From Aeromicrobium sp. Leaf245 (GTDB lineage: Bacteria; Actinomycetota; Actinomycetes; Propionibacteriales; Nocardioidaceae): a stretch of 64,000 nt of DNA. Below the pieces are notes generated by a model that worked only from the letters and a program-made list of their open reading frames with translations, searched no databases and was not told where the DNA came from. Positions within the stretch are counted from its first letter, which is position 1. Every line of letters starts with the position of its first letter. The translations under genes were made by a program, and so were the position numbers. Shown here in pieces: positions 38,626-46,168 of the stretch. The stretch lies in NCBI RefSeq assembly GCF_942548115.1, contig NZ_OW824151.1:496001-560000 (forward strand), read 5' to 3'.

Positions 38626-39372
38626 ATGGCAGAGCTGGTGCACCTGGAGGTGGCCGACGCGGTCGCCACGGTCACGCTCGACAGCGAGCACAACCGCAAC
38701 GCGCTCAGCCGGCAGCTGGTCACCGAGCTGGCCGACCGGCTCGAGCGCGCCGACGCCGACCCGGCGGTCCGGGCGATCCGGGTCCGGTCCGCGCACCGTG
38801 TGTTCTGCTCGGGGGCCGACCTCTCGGAGGCCGCGAGCGGCGGCATGGAGGAGGGCGCGCGGGCCATCGTCGCCCTGCAGCGCCAGATCGCGACCGCCGG
38901 GACGCCGGTCGTGGTCGAGCTGGCCGGCCCGGTGCGGGCCGGGGGCCTCGGCATCGTGGGAGCAGCCGACGTGGTCGTCGCGGCGGAGTCGGTCACCTTC
39001 GCCCTCACGGAGGTCCGGCTGGCGCTGGCGCCCGCGGTCATCTCGCTCACGCTGCTCGAGCGCTTCTCCGACCGGGCCGCGGCCGAGCTGTTCCTCACCG
39101 GCCGCACCTTCGACGCCCAGGAGGCGCAGGCCGCCGGCCTGGTCACCCGGGCCGTGCCCGACGCCGACCTCGCCGACGCGGTCGGGTCAGTGCTGGCCGA
39201 CCTGGTGCAGGGCTATCCGCAGGGGCTGCGCGAGACCAAGCGACTGCTGAACCACGACCTCGTGGCCCGCATCGACGCGCTCGGCGCCGACGTGGCCGAG
39301 CAGTCCGCGCGCCTGTTCGGCAGCGACGAGGCCCGGGAGGCGATGACGGCCTTCCTGCAGCGCAAGCGCTGA
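38626..39372 (+). CDS. Enoyl-CoA hydratase/isomerase (AtuE/LiuC-like)
   Basis: A 248-residue crotonase-fold protein. Motifs are VTLDSEHNRNALS, VFCSGADLSEA (first oxyanion hole), VRAGGLGIVGAADVVVAAESVTFALTEVRLALAPAVIS. The last block resembles isohexenylglutaconyl-CoA or methylglutaconyl-CoA hydratases, which act right after the carboxylase in atu and liu pathways. GAGAGGAG precedes ATG 38626, 11 bases past the dehydrogenase stop. Last gene of the operon; no HMG-CoA lyase follows. Confidence 0.92.
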   Translation: MAELVHLEVADAVATVTLDSEHNRNALSRQLVTELADRLERADADPAVRAIRVRSAHRVFCSGADLSEAASGGMEEGARAIVALQRQIATAGTPVVVELAGPVRAGGLGIVGAADVVVAAESVTFALTEVRLALAPAVISLTLLERFSDRAAAELFLTGRTFDAQEAQAAGLVTRAVPDADLADAVGSVLADLVQGYPQGLRETKRLLNHDLVARIDALGADVAEQSARLFGSDEAREAMTAFLQRKR

Positions 39373-39425
39373 GCCTGCGCCGCGGTGGGTGACGTTTCGG
39401 CCAACACCTGCGGGCTGAGGGAATG

Positions 39426-39449
39426 CCTGGGCGCCCAGGTCGTTAGGAT
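39426..39449 (+). promoter_or_regulatory. Promoter of the HelD/HelR-like gene with adjacent palindrome
   Basis: TAGGAT at 39444-39449 is a good -10 element. The perfect 14-base palindrome CCTGGGCGCCCAGG (39426-39439) lies between the -35 and -10 positions and could be an operator. The 5' leader is about 33 bases with GAGGAAAG as ribosome site. Confidence 0.6.
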
Positions 39450-39488
39450 GGGTAGTTCGCAGAAAGACCCACGAGAGCCGAGGAAAGC

Positions 39489-41594
39489 GTGTCCTCCGAG
39501 CAGCAGGCCGCCGCCGAGATCGCGGCGGAGCAGGCGTACGTCGACGTCGTGTACGGCCGTCTCGACGAGTCGACGAAGGTGGCCCAGTCACTCGTCACCG
39601 AGGGCTTCGCGCGGGGCCACGTCGGCAACGAGGGCGGCCTCGTCGAGCGTGACGCGATGGTCTTCCAGGCCACGCGCAGGCTGACGGCGCTCAACGCCGC
39701 CCACGACGGTCTCGTGTTCGGCCGGCTCGACCTGCTCGAGGGGGAGGCGCGCTACATCGGCCGCATCGGCGTGCGCGACGCCGACCGCGAGATCCTGCTC
39801 ATCGACTGGCGCGCCCCTGCGGCGGCGCTGTTCTACCAGGCCACCGCGCAGGAGCCGTCCGGCGTCGTGCGTCGCCGGGTGCTCCGCAGCTCGGGCAAGA
39901 CCGTGGTGGGGGTCGAGGACGACCTGCTCGACGGCGACAACGCCCCCGACGACATGGTCGTGGTGGGCGAGGGCGCGCTGCTGGCCAGCCTCTCGCGCGC
40001 CCGCGACAGCACCATGCACTCCGTGGTCGCGACCATCCAGAAGGAGCAGGACGAGGCCATCCGGGCGCCCAGCCGCGGCGCCACGATCATCGGCGGCGGC
40101 CCGGGCACCGGCAAGACCGTCGTCGCGCTGCACCGCGCCGCCTACCTGCTGTACACCGACCGGCGACGCTTCGAGTCCGGCGGCGTGCTCGTCGTCGGGC
40201 CCTCGTCGGTGTTCATGAACTACATCGAGCGGGTGCTGCCGAGCCTCGGCGAGACGGCCGTCACGCTGCGCTCGCTCGGCGAGGTCGTCGACGGGCTTCG
40301 GGCGCTGCAGCACGACGAGCCCAAGGCCGCCGCCGCGAAGGGCTCGTCGCGCATGCTGCCGGTGCTGCGCCGGCTCGCCACGTCGCCCCAGCCGAGCGAG
40401 CCCACGTCGTTCCGCTACTTCTACAAGGACGACGTGCTCGTCCTCGACGCCAAGAAGCTGGCGAACATCCGGCGCGGGCTGCTGGCCAACCTGCCGCGCA
40501 ACCGCGCCTACGCGAAGGCCCCGGCCGCCGTGGCGCGCGCCCTGTGGCAGCAGGTCGAGGGCGAGCGGGCGCTCGAGAAGGGCGAGGAGGGCTTCCTCGA
40601 CACGCTCACGACCGACTACCGCTACGTCGACTTCGTGGAGGCCTGGTGGCCGCCCGTCGAGGCCGTCGAGCTGTGGCGCACGCTGCCCCGACGGGTGCGC
40701 GAGCTGGCCAACGGCGCCTTCTCGGCCGAGGAGCTCGACGCCATGGTCGCGTCGTGGCAGGCGGGCGTGCCGGCCATCGAGGACGTGCCGCTCATCGACG
40801 AGCTGCGCTACCTCGTGGGCGAGGTCCCGCCGGAGGACGACGACGACCATGACGTCCCGCGCCAGCTGATGAGCTTCGAGCGACGTGAGCGCGAGGTCGA
40901 GAACGAGCTGCGCTCCACCACCAGCATCGACGACGACGGGTACGCCCACGTGCTCGTCGACGAGGCCCAGGACCTGTCGCCCCTCCAGTGGCGCATGCTC
41001 GGACGTCGCGGTCGGTACGCCAGCTGGACGATCGTCGGCGACCCCGCCCAGTCGTCGTGGCCGCACCCCGAGGAAGCCGCGGCCGCCCGGTCCACCGCGC
41101 TGGAGGGCAAGCCCGAGCACCGGTTCCGGCTGTCGACCAACTACCGCAACTCCGCGGAGATCTACGAGCTCGCGGCCGACGTGGCCCAGGTCGCGATCCC
41201 CGGCGCCGACCTCGCCGAGGCGGTGCGCAAGACGGGGGAGGCGCCGCGTCACGAGTGGGTGGCCGACGCAGTGCTGCTCGACGCGACCGCCGCGGAGGTC
41301 GCCACGATGCTCGAGCGGGTCGAGGGCACGGTGGCGGTCGTGGCCGCCCGCGCCGACCTGCCCCGTCTGCGGGAGCGGCTCGCCGGCGAGCTCGCCGCAC
41401 ACGACCGGCTGCGGGTGCTCGACGGGCTCGACACCAAGGGCCTGGAGTTCGACGCCGTGGTGGTGGTCGAGCCCGACGCGATCGTCGCCGAGTCCGAGGC
41501 CGGCTGGCGCACCTTCTACGTCGTCCTGACTCGCGCCACCCAGCTGCTCACCACCGTCGGCACGACGCAGACCTGGCTCTCCCGCGTCTCCTGA
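39489..41594 (+). CDS. HelD/HelR-like RNA polymerase-recycling superfamily I ATPase
   Basis: A 701-residue UvrD/Rep-like ATPase without nuclease domains. An N-terminal coiled part (about 1-75, AAAEIAAEQAYVDVVYGRLDE) is typical of HelD. Walker A is GGGPGTGKT (about 202-210) after LLIDWRAPAAALFYQAT, Walker B VLVDEAQDL, motif III VGDPAQSSWP, and the C-terminal GLDTKGLEFDAVVVVEP and VVLTRATQ. HelD-type proteins pry open stalled RNA polymerase; the actinobacterial HelR subclass displaces rifamycins. The rifamycin-associated element I know of is not visible upstream, so rifampicin inducibility is unsupported. Confidence 0.9.
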   Translation: MSSEQQAAAEIAAEQAYVDVVYGRLDESTKVAQSLVTEGFARGHVGNEGGLVERDAMVFQATRRLTALNAAHDGLVFGRLDLLEGEARYIGRIGVRDADREILLIDWRAPAAALFYQATAQEPSGVVRRRVLRSSGKTVVGVEDDLLDGDNAPDDMVVVGEGALLASLSRARDSTMHSVVATIQKEQDEAIRAPSRGATIIGGGPGTGKTVVALHRAAYLLYTDRRRFESGGVLVVGPSSVFMNYIERVLPSLGETAVTLRSLGEVVDGLRALQHDEPKAAAAKGSSRMLPVLRRLATSPQPSEPTSFRYFYKDDVLVLDAKKLANIRRGLLANLPRNRAYAKAPAAVARALWQQVEGERALEKGEEGFLDTLTTDYRYVDFVEAWWPPVEAVELWRTLPRRVRELANGAFSAEELDAMVASWQAGVPAIEDVPLIDELRYLVGEVPPEDDDDHDVPRQLMSFERREREVENELRSTTSIDDDGYAHVLVDEAQDLSPLQWRMLGRRGRYASWTIVGDPAQSSWPHPEEAAAARSTALEGKPEHRFRLSTNYRNSAEIYELAADVAQVAIPGADLAEAVRKTGEAPRHEWVADAVLLDATAAEVATMLERVEGTVAVVAARADLPRLRERLAGELAAHDRLRVLDGLDTKGLEFDAVVVVEPDAIVAESEAGWRTFYVVLTRATQLLTTVGTTQTWLSRVS

Positions 41595-41606
41595 GTCCCT
41601 CCGTCT

Positions 41607-41656
41607 CGGACACTTCCGGGGCGGTCCGGACCCCGACAGTGCCCCGGAACTGTCCG
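41607..41656. terminator. Long inverted repeat between helicase and phosphoesterase genes
   Basis: CGGACACTTCCGGGGC (41607-41622) and GCCCCGGAACTGTCCG (41641-41656) pair over 16 bp with one mismatch around an 18-base loop. No T-run follows. It lies just past the helicase stop, so it probably marks a transcript end; a regulator-binding role is the alternative. Confidence 0.6.
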
Positions 41657-41696
41657 AAACGGATGGCCTAGGCCCGTGGGACCGGCACGTCCCTCC

Positions 41697-41702
41697 TAGG
41701 GT
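41697..41702 (+). promoter_or_regulatory. -10 element TAGGGT of the metallophosphoesterase gene
   Basis: TAGGGT ends six bases before GTG 41709, which fixes the start and indicates a leaderless mRNA. Confidence 0.6.
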
Positions 41703-41708
41703 GGTGCC

Positions 41709-43316
41709 GTGCGAAGGATCCTGGTCGGAGTGGCCCTGCTGGCGGTGGCCGTGCTGGCCGGTCTCCCCGTCGCGTCCTCGACGTTCGTGCACAGCGAGCG
41801 GCACCTCACGATCGGCGCGCACCAGGCGGTGGTCAGCCCGGCGTTCGACGGGCACGCGACCCTCGACTTCGGGCCGCTGCTGCCGAAGGCCCGGGTCGAC
41901 GTCGATGCACCCGTCGGCCTCGGTGTCGACATCCGCCTGGGCGACTCCGACGCCGTCGGCCTGGAGGAGCTGCTGCAGCGCGACGCCGCGATCGCGGCGC
42001 AGCCCCAGGGTGAGATCCGCGAGGTCACGGCAGCCGTGACCGACATGGCTGCCGAGGCGGCGCTGCGTGGCGTCGGTGTCGGCGTGCTGGCCGTCACCGT
42101 GGTGGTGCTGGCGTGGCGGGCGGTCGGCGAGGACCGACGTCGCCGGATCCGCCGCGACGCCGTGCAGCCGTCGCGCGGCCAGGTGGCGGGTGCGGTCGCG
42201 ACGTCGGTCGTGGTGGTCGGTTCCCTGGTGCTGGTGACCCTTCCCGAGCGCCAGGACGACGCTCCCGAGCAGACGTGGTCGAGCGTGCGCGAGATCTTCC
42301 CCCAGCTGCCGGCCGACCCGGTGCTCGACCGGCTCGAGCTGGCGCAGGGCAGCGCCACGACGAGCAGCCGGGCCCTCGTGGAGGGCGCGCTCTACCTCTA
42401 CCAGGACTCCGTCAGCTTCTACGGCGCGCTGGAGGAGCAGGCCCAGCAGGTGAGCGTGCGCCGGCCCGAGGAGGGCGAGAAGACGGCCCTGGTCGTCACC
42501 GACCGGCACGACAACATCGGCATGGACCCGGTCGCGCGCCGCATCGCCGACCAGGCGCAGGCGGAGCTCCTCATCGACCTCGGCGACGACACGTCGCAGG
42601 GCGGGGAGTGGGAGAACTTCAGCATCAACTCCCTCGCCCGCGAGTTCGACGGCTTCGACGTCGTGGCCGTCGGCGGCAACCACGACGCCGACCCCACCGT
42701 CGAGCAGATGCGCAAGAACGGCTTCACCGTGCTCGACGCCGAGCCCGTCGAGGTCGGCGGGGTGCGCTTCCTGGGCGAGACCGACCCGCGCGGCACGAAG
42801 ATCACCGGCTACACCGAGGACGCGGCCACCCGCGACTCCGCGCTGTCGGACCAGGACACCGCCCTGCGCGACGTGGCGTGCGAGGCCGACGAACGAGGCG
42901 AGCGGGTGGGCGTGCTCGCGGTGCACTCGTGGGCGTCGGCGAAGGAGGTGGCCGGCAGCGGCTGCGTCGACCTGGTGCTCACCGGTCACCTGCACTACCA
43001 GGTGGGGCCGAAGGCGATCGCCGGTCCGGACGGTGCCACGACCACACGCCTCACCACCGGCTCGACCGGCGGCGCGGTGCTGCCGATCGCGCTGGGCAGC
43101 AGCCTGCGCCGCGACGCCCAGGTCACGCTCGTCACCTTCGACGCCGACGGTGCGCCGGTCGGTCTGCAGGTCGTCACCTTCACGCCCGCCGGCGTGATCG
43201 ACGTCGGCGACTACACGCCGCTGCCGCTCACGTCGGCTCCGACGCCGGCCGAGCCGGATCCCACGGAGGACCCGACCGCCGACGAGGAGGACCCGGAGGC
43301 GCCCGTCCAGCCGTGA
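41709..43316 (+). CDS. Membrane-anchored metallophosphoesterase
   Basis: A 535-residue protein. A signal-anchor (about 4-24), an extracytoplasmic segment of about 110 residues, then two further helices (about 118-138 and 160-178) lead to a calcineurin-like phosphoesterase domain (about 255-500). Its metal ligands are visible as DRHDN, DLGDD, GGNHD, HSW and TGHLH. The first motif has R where many members have D-x-H, consistent with the DxH core present as DRH. The C-terminal tail (about 30 residues) is Pro/Asp/Glu-rich. Substrate is unknown; an extracellular or envelope phosphodiester is likely if the domain is outside. Confidence 0.87.
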   Translation: MRRILVGVALLAVAVLAGLPVASSTFVHSERHLTIGAHQAVVSPAFDGHATLDFGPLLPKARVDVDAPVGLGVDIRLGDSDAVGLEELLQRDAAIAAQPQGEIREVTAAVTDMAAEAALRGVGVGVLAVTVVVLAWRAVGEDRRRRIRRDAVQPSRGQVAGAVATSVVVVGSLVLVTLPERQDDAPEQTWSSVREIFPQLPADPVLDRLELAQGSATTSSRALVEGALYLYQDSVSFYGALEEQAQQVSVRRPEEGEKTALVVTDRHDNIGMDPVARRIADQAQAELLIDLGDDTSQGGEWENFSINSLAREFDGFDVVAVGGNHDADPTVEQMRKNGFTVLDAEPVEVGGVRFLGETDPRGTKITGYTEDAATRDSALSDQDTALRDVACEADERGERVGVLAVHSWASAKEVAGSGCVDLVLTGHLHYQVGPKAIAGPDGATTTRLTTGSTGGAVLPIALGSSLRRDAQVTLVTFDADGAPVGLQVVTFTPAGVIDVGDYTPLPLTSAPTPAEPDPTEDPTADEEDPEAPVQP

Positions 43317-43349
43317 CCCGCGGTGGGCGCCGGGTGGTTGTCTGGAGGC

Positions 43350-44297
43350 GTGATCGCGCTCCCGCCGGACGTCCTGGCCTTCGCCGACCGCGGGCCGGAG
43401 TGGGCCACGTTCGTGGAGGCCCTGCCCCGGACCGTCGAGACGCTGCTCGAGGAGTGGACGGTGCGGCGCGACGGCGAGGCGATGCACGGTGAGTGCGCGC
43501 TCGTGCTGCCGGTGCGGACCGCCGACGGGGTCGAGGCCGTGCTCAAGGTCGGGTTCGTCGACGAGGAGACCCGGCACGAGCACCTGACGCTGTCGACCTG
43601 GGACGGCCGCGGTGCGGTGCGGATGCTCCGTGCCGACCCGGCCCGCGGGGCGCTCCTGCTGGAGCGCGCCGGCCCCGCCGCACTGTCGTCGCTCCCGGTG
43701 CTGGAGGCGTGCGAGGTGGTCGCCGGGCTCTACGGCACGTTGCACCGGCCCGCGCCGCGTCGGCTCGTCGCGCTGTCGTCGCTGGTCGCCCGCTGGACCG
43801 ACGAGCTCGCCGCGGCGGAGGCCACGGTCCCGGCGCCGCGACGTCTCGTGCAGCAGGCCGTCTCGCTCGGGCGTGACCTCGCGGCCGACCCGGACACCGA
43901 CGGCGTGGCGGTGCACACCGACCTGCACGACGCGAACGTCCTCGCCTCGCGTCGTGGAGCGCCGGCTGAGGCGGACCTGCGTGAACCATGGCTGGCGATC
44001 GACCCGAAGGGCATCAGCGGCGACCCGCACTACGAGCCGGCCCCATTGCTGTGGAACCGCTGGGACGAGGTGCTCGCGGCTCGCGACGTCCGGTTCGCGG
44101 TCCGTCGACGCTTCCACACCGTGGTCGACGCGGCGGGCCTCGACGAGGACCGGGCGCGCGACTGGGTCGTCGTCCGCATGATGCACAACGCACTCTGGGC
44201 GGTCCAGGACGCGCAGCGCCTCGGCCGACCGCTCACGACGGGGGACCGCGACTGGTCGACGACCTGCGTCACCGTGGCCAAGGCCGTCCAGGACTGA
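43350..44297 (+). CDS. Aminoglycoside/hydroxyurea phosphotransferase-like kinase (APH(6) type)
   Basis: A 315-residue protein of the streptomycin 6-kinase/hydroxyurea-resistance family. The kinase-fold catalytic loop is VAVHTDLHDANVLAS with catalytic Asp in HTDLHDAN, and the metal Asp in WLAIDPKG. An N-terminal VEAVLKVGF supplies the ATP-site lysine. Family members phosphorylate aminoglycosides, but many chromosomal actinobacterial copies have other substrates, so resistance should not be assumed. GTG 43350 is preferred, 27 bases inside the longest frame, since GGAGGC precedes it. Confidence 0.87.
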   Translation: MIALPPDVLAFADRGPEWATFVEALPRTVETLLEEWTVRRDGEAMHGECALVLPVRTADGVEAVLKVGFVDEETRHEHLTLSTWDGRGAVRMLRADPARGALLLERAGPAALSSLPVLEACEVVAGLYGTLHRPAPRRLVALSSLVARWTDELAAAEATVPAPRRLVQQAVSLGRDLAADPDTDGVAVHTDLHDANVLASRRGAPAEADLREPWLAIDPKGISGDPHYEPAPLLWNRWDEVLAARDVRFAVRRRFHTVVDAAGLDEDRARDWVVVRMMHNALWAVQDAQRLGRPLTTGDRDWSTTCVTVAKAVQD

Positions 44298-44726
44298 CGG
44301 CTCGGCGCTGGCCTGGGTTCGCCGTCGCGTTGCCTCGGCTCGCGTAGGTGCCGGTCTCCAAGAGGCCTCGACCGGGCGGCCGGCGCCATGGTCGGCTGGG
44401 TTCTCGGACTGCGGCGGGTCGTGGGCGGTGGAGGTAGGTGGCGCGCGCTTCCTGCGTCGGGAAGGTAGGTGGCGCGCGGATACACGCTCGCTTTCCGCGC
44501 CACACCTACCGCCGAGGCCCGGGAAGTGCGTGCCACCTACCGCCGCCCCTCCGTTCCTCTCGTCACCTACCGCCCACCCAGGCCGCAGGGCGAGGGCTCG
44601 AGCGACCGCGCCGCCAGCCGCCAGGTCGAGGCCCTCCGGGGCCGCACCCGGCGCGAGCCGCGGCTGCGCACCAGCAAGGTCGAGCCTCGCGCGGCCGCGC
44701 ACCGGCAGGTCGAGACCTCCCGCAGG
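44298..44726. repeat. Family B element, shortened copy B2, with degenerate flanks
   Basis: The convergent gap between kinase and peptidase genes holds no supported gene. Terminal repeats 44356-44379 and 44618-44641 (core GGCCTCGACC) bound 286 bp. Motifs GAGGTAGGT at 44431 and 44462 (31 bp apart) are followed by reversed ACCTACCGC at 44504, 44535 (31 bp) and 44565 (30 bp). The flank to 44720 contains repeated CAGGTCGAG(A/G)CC-type pieces. It is the most diverged of the three copies. Confidence 0.8.
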
Positions 44727-45974
44727 TCAGCTGCAGTGCTGCAGGAGCAGGTGCGCGTAGGCCCGGGCGCTGAGCACGACCTCGTCGATCGGCACGTACT
44801 CGTCGACCGCATGGGCGTGCTCGATGTGGCCGGGGCCGAACTGGACGGTGGGGATGCCGGCGGCGGCGTACTGGCGCAGGTCGGAGCCGTACGGGGCGCC
44901 CACGAACGGCGGCGCCTCGGCCCCGGCGGCCACCACGGCGTCACGCACCGAGTCGCCGAACGGATGGGCGTCGGGCAGCGAGCCGGCTGCGAACCGACCG
45001 CCGGGCCACGTGACCTGCGGCGGGTGCTCGCGCAGCCACGGGTCGTCCACGGAGGCGACTGCCGCCTCGAACGTGGCCATGGCGTCGACGAAGGACTCGC
45101 CGGGCATGACCCCGAACCGGCCCTCCGCGACGAGCAGGTCGGGCACGGTGCTGGCCCAGTCGCCGGCCTGCACGATGCCGACCGACAGAGGCCACGGGCG
45201 GTCGGTGAACGGTGCCGGCGGGTCGACGTTGCGCTCGGCATCGAGTCGGCGCAGCGCCGCGTGAACGCGCTCGAAGAGGTCGACGGCGCTGACGCCGTGC
45301 CCAGCGCGCGACCCGTGCGTGGCCCGGCCGCGCAGCTCGATCCGGAACGTGAGCGACCCGGCGTTGGCCGAGACGATCTGACCCGCCGTCGGCTCGGCGA
45401 TGAGGCAGGCCAGACCCGTGTGGCCGCGGCGCAGCGTGGCGAAGGTGCCGATGCCGCCGTCCTCCTCGCCGACCACGACGTGCACGGCGAAGGGCTTGGT
45501 CAGGCGGTCGCCGACGGCACGCACGGCCGCGAGGATGGCGACCACGCCGCCCTTCATGTCGCAGGTGCCGCGCCCGTACCAGCGGCCGTCGGCCTCCTGC
45601 AGGTACCAGGGATCGTGCGCGGTCCACCAGTCCGGGTCGCCCGGCGGCACGACGTCGACGTGGCCGTTGAGCACGAGGTTCGGGACGCCGGCGCCGTCAG
45701 TGCCGTCCGCCGCCCGGGGCCCGGCACCCGCGCCGAGGCCCACGCAGCCCCAGGCCTCGTCGCGCTCGACCTCCTCGCCCGGGTAGTCGGGGTCGGCGCG
45801 CAGCGCGGCCAGGTCGATCGGCCAGAGGTCGACGTCGAGCCCCAGTCCCTGCAGGGTCGCGGCGCACCAGCGCTGCACCGACGCCTCGGACTCGCTGCCG
45901 CCCACGCTGGGGTAGCTGACGAGCTGCGCGAGGTCGCGGCGGATCAGGTCGACGTCGATCTCGAAGGGCTCCAC
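44727..45974 (-). CDS. M20 family metallopeptidase (ArgE/DapE-like deacylase)
   Basis: A 415-residue cytosolic metalloenzyme. Metal ligands appear as LNGHVDVVPPGD, YGRGTCDMKGGV, GEEDGGIG and the C-terminal GPGHIEHAHAVDEYV. ERPTA-like AEPTAG lies between. The dimerisation domain contains ATHGSRAGHGVSAVD. Probably hydrolyses an N-acyl amino acid or a short peptide, and it is close to acetylornithine deacetylase and succinyl-diaminopimelate desuccinylase; a precise substrate is not evident. GTG 45974 is the likely start; a CAGACT hexamer lies seven bases upstream. Divergent from the trp leader. Confidence 0.9.
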   Translation of the reverse strand: MEPFEIDVDLIRRDLAQLVSYPSVGGSESEASVQRWCAATLQGLGLDVDLWPIDLAALRADPDYPGEEVERDEAWGCVGLGAGAGPRAADGTDGAGVPNLVLNGHVDVVPPGDPDWWTAHDPWYLQEADGRWYGRGTCDMKGGVVAILAAVRAVGDRLTKPFAVHVVVGEEDGGIGTFATLRRGHTGLACLIAEPTAGQIVSANAGSLTFRIELRGRATHGSRAGHGVSAVDLFERVHAALRRLDAERNVDPPAPFTDRPWPLSVGIVQAGDWASTVPDLLVAEGRFGVMPGESFVDAMATFEAAVASVDDPWLREHPPQVTWPGGRFAAGSLPDAHPFGDSVRDAVVAAGAEAPPFVGAPYGSDLRQYAAAGIPTVQFGPGHIEHAHAVDEYVPIDEVVLSARAYAHLLLQHCS

Positions 45975-46021
45975 GTCGCACAGTCTGGCAAGGGTGACAG
46001 CCGTCCCCGCAGCCGAGGCAC

Positions 46022-46027
46022 TACGCT
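46022..46027 (+). promoter_or_regulatory. -10 element TACGCT of the trp leader
   Basis: TACGCT ends six bases before the leader peptide ATG, so the attenuator transcript should itself be leaderless, with the first ribosome loading at base 1. Confidence 0.6.
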
Positions 46028-46033
46028 GGCGCC

Positions 46034-46072
46034 ATGATCGTCGTTCCCACCCCCTGGTGGCGCCTCCTCTAG
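46034..46072 (+). CDS. trpL: trp operon leader peptide with tandem Trp codons
   Basis: A 12-residue frame MIVVPTPWWRLL with adjacent TGG TGG codons (46055-46060), 96 bases before the fused anthranilate synthase. This is the classical arrangement for ribosome-mediated attenuation: when charged tRNA-Trp is scarce, the ribosome stalls at the two Trp codons and the downstream terminator is not formed. The stop codon TAG (46070-46072) lies in the middle of the perfect 18-base palindrome 46062-46079, so a ribosome at the stop would disrupt it. Confidence 0.85.
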   Translation: MIVVPTPWWRLL

Positions 46073-46125
46073 AGGAGGCCTCGACGCGACCCACGCCCAG
46101 ACCCCTCAGCCGAGCGGTCTGGGCG
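46062..46125 (+). terminator. trp attenuator hairpins
   Basis: Two stems follow the Trp codons. The first, GCCTCCTCT/AGAGGAGGC (46062-46079), is a perfect palindrome with the leader stop at its centre. The second, CGCCCAGACC (46094-46103) with GGTCTGGGCG (46116-46125), is a perfect 10-bp stem with a 12-base loop followed by TTCTCC, a weak pyrimidine run. The second is the probable terminator. The competing antiterminator pairing is not resolved by eye. Confidence 0.75.
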
Positions 46126-46168
46126 TTCTCCGTCCCGGCGTCGGCCGAGGCGACCCGAAGGACACACC

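Noticed and set aside
39373-39488. Rifamycin-associated element before the HelD/HelR-like gene
   Set aside because: The characteristic inverted repeat as I remember it is not in this gap; only an unrelated palindrome is.
43350-44297. Calling the APH-like kinase an antibiotic resistance gene
   Set aside because: The fold and motifs fit, but chromosomal actinobacterial relatives often have other substrates and there is no mobile context.
39588-44702. About 1,700-codon minus-strand open frame across the helicase, phosphoesterase and kinase genes
   Set aside because: Three well-supported plus-strand genes with intact motifs cover the same DNA; the antisense frame has no recognisable domain and runs through repeat B2.
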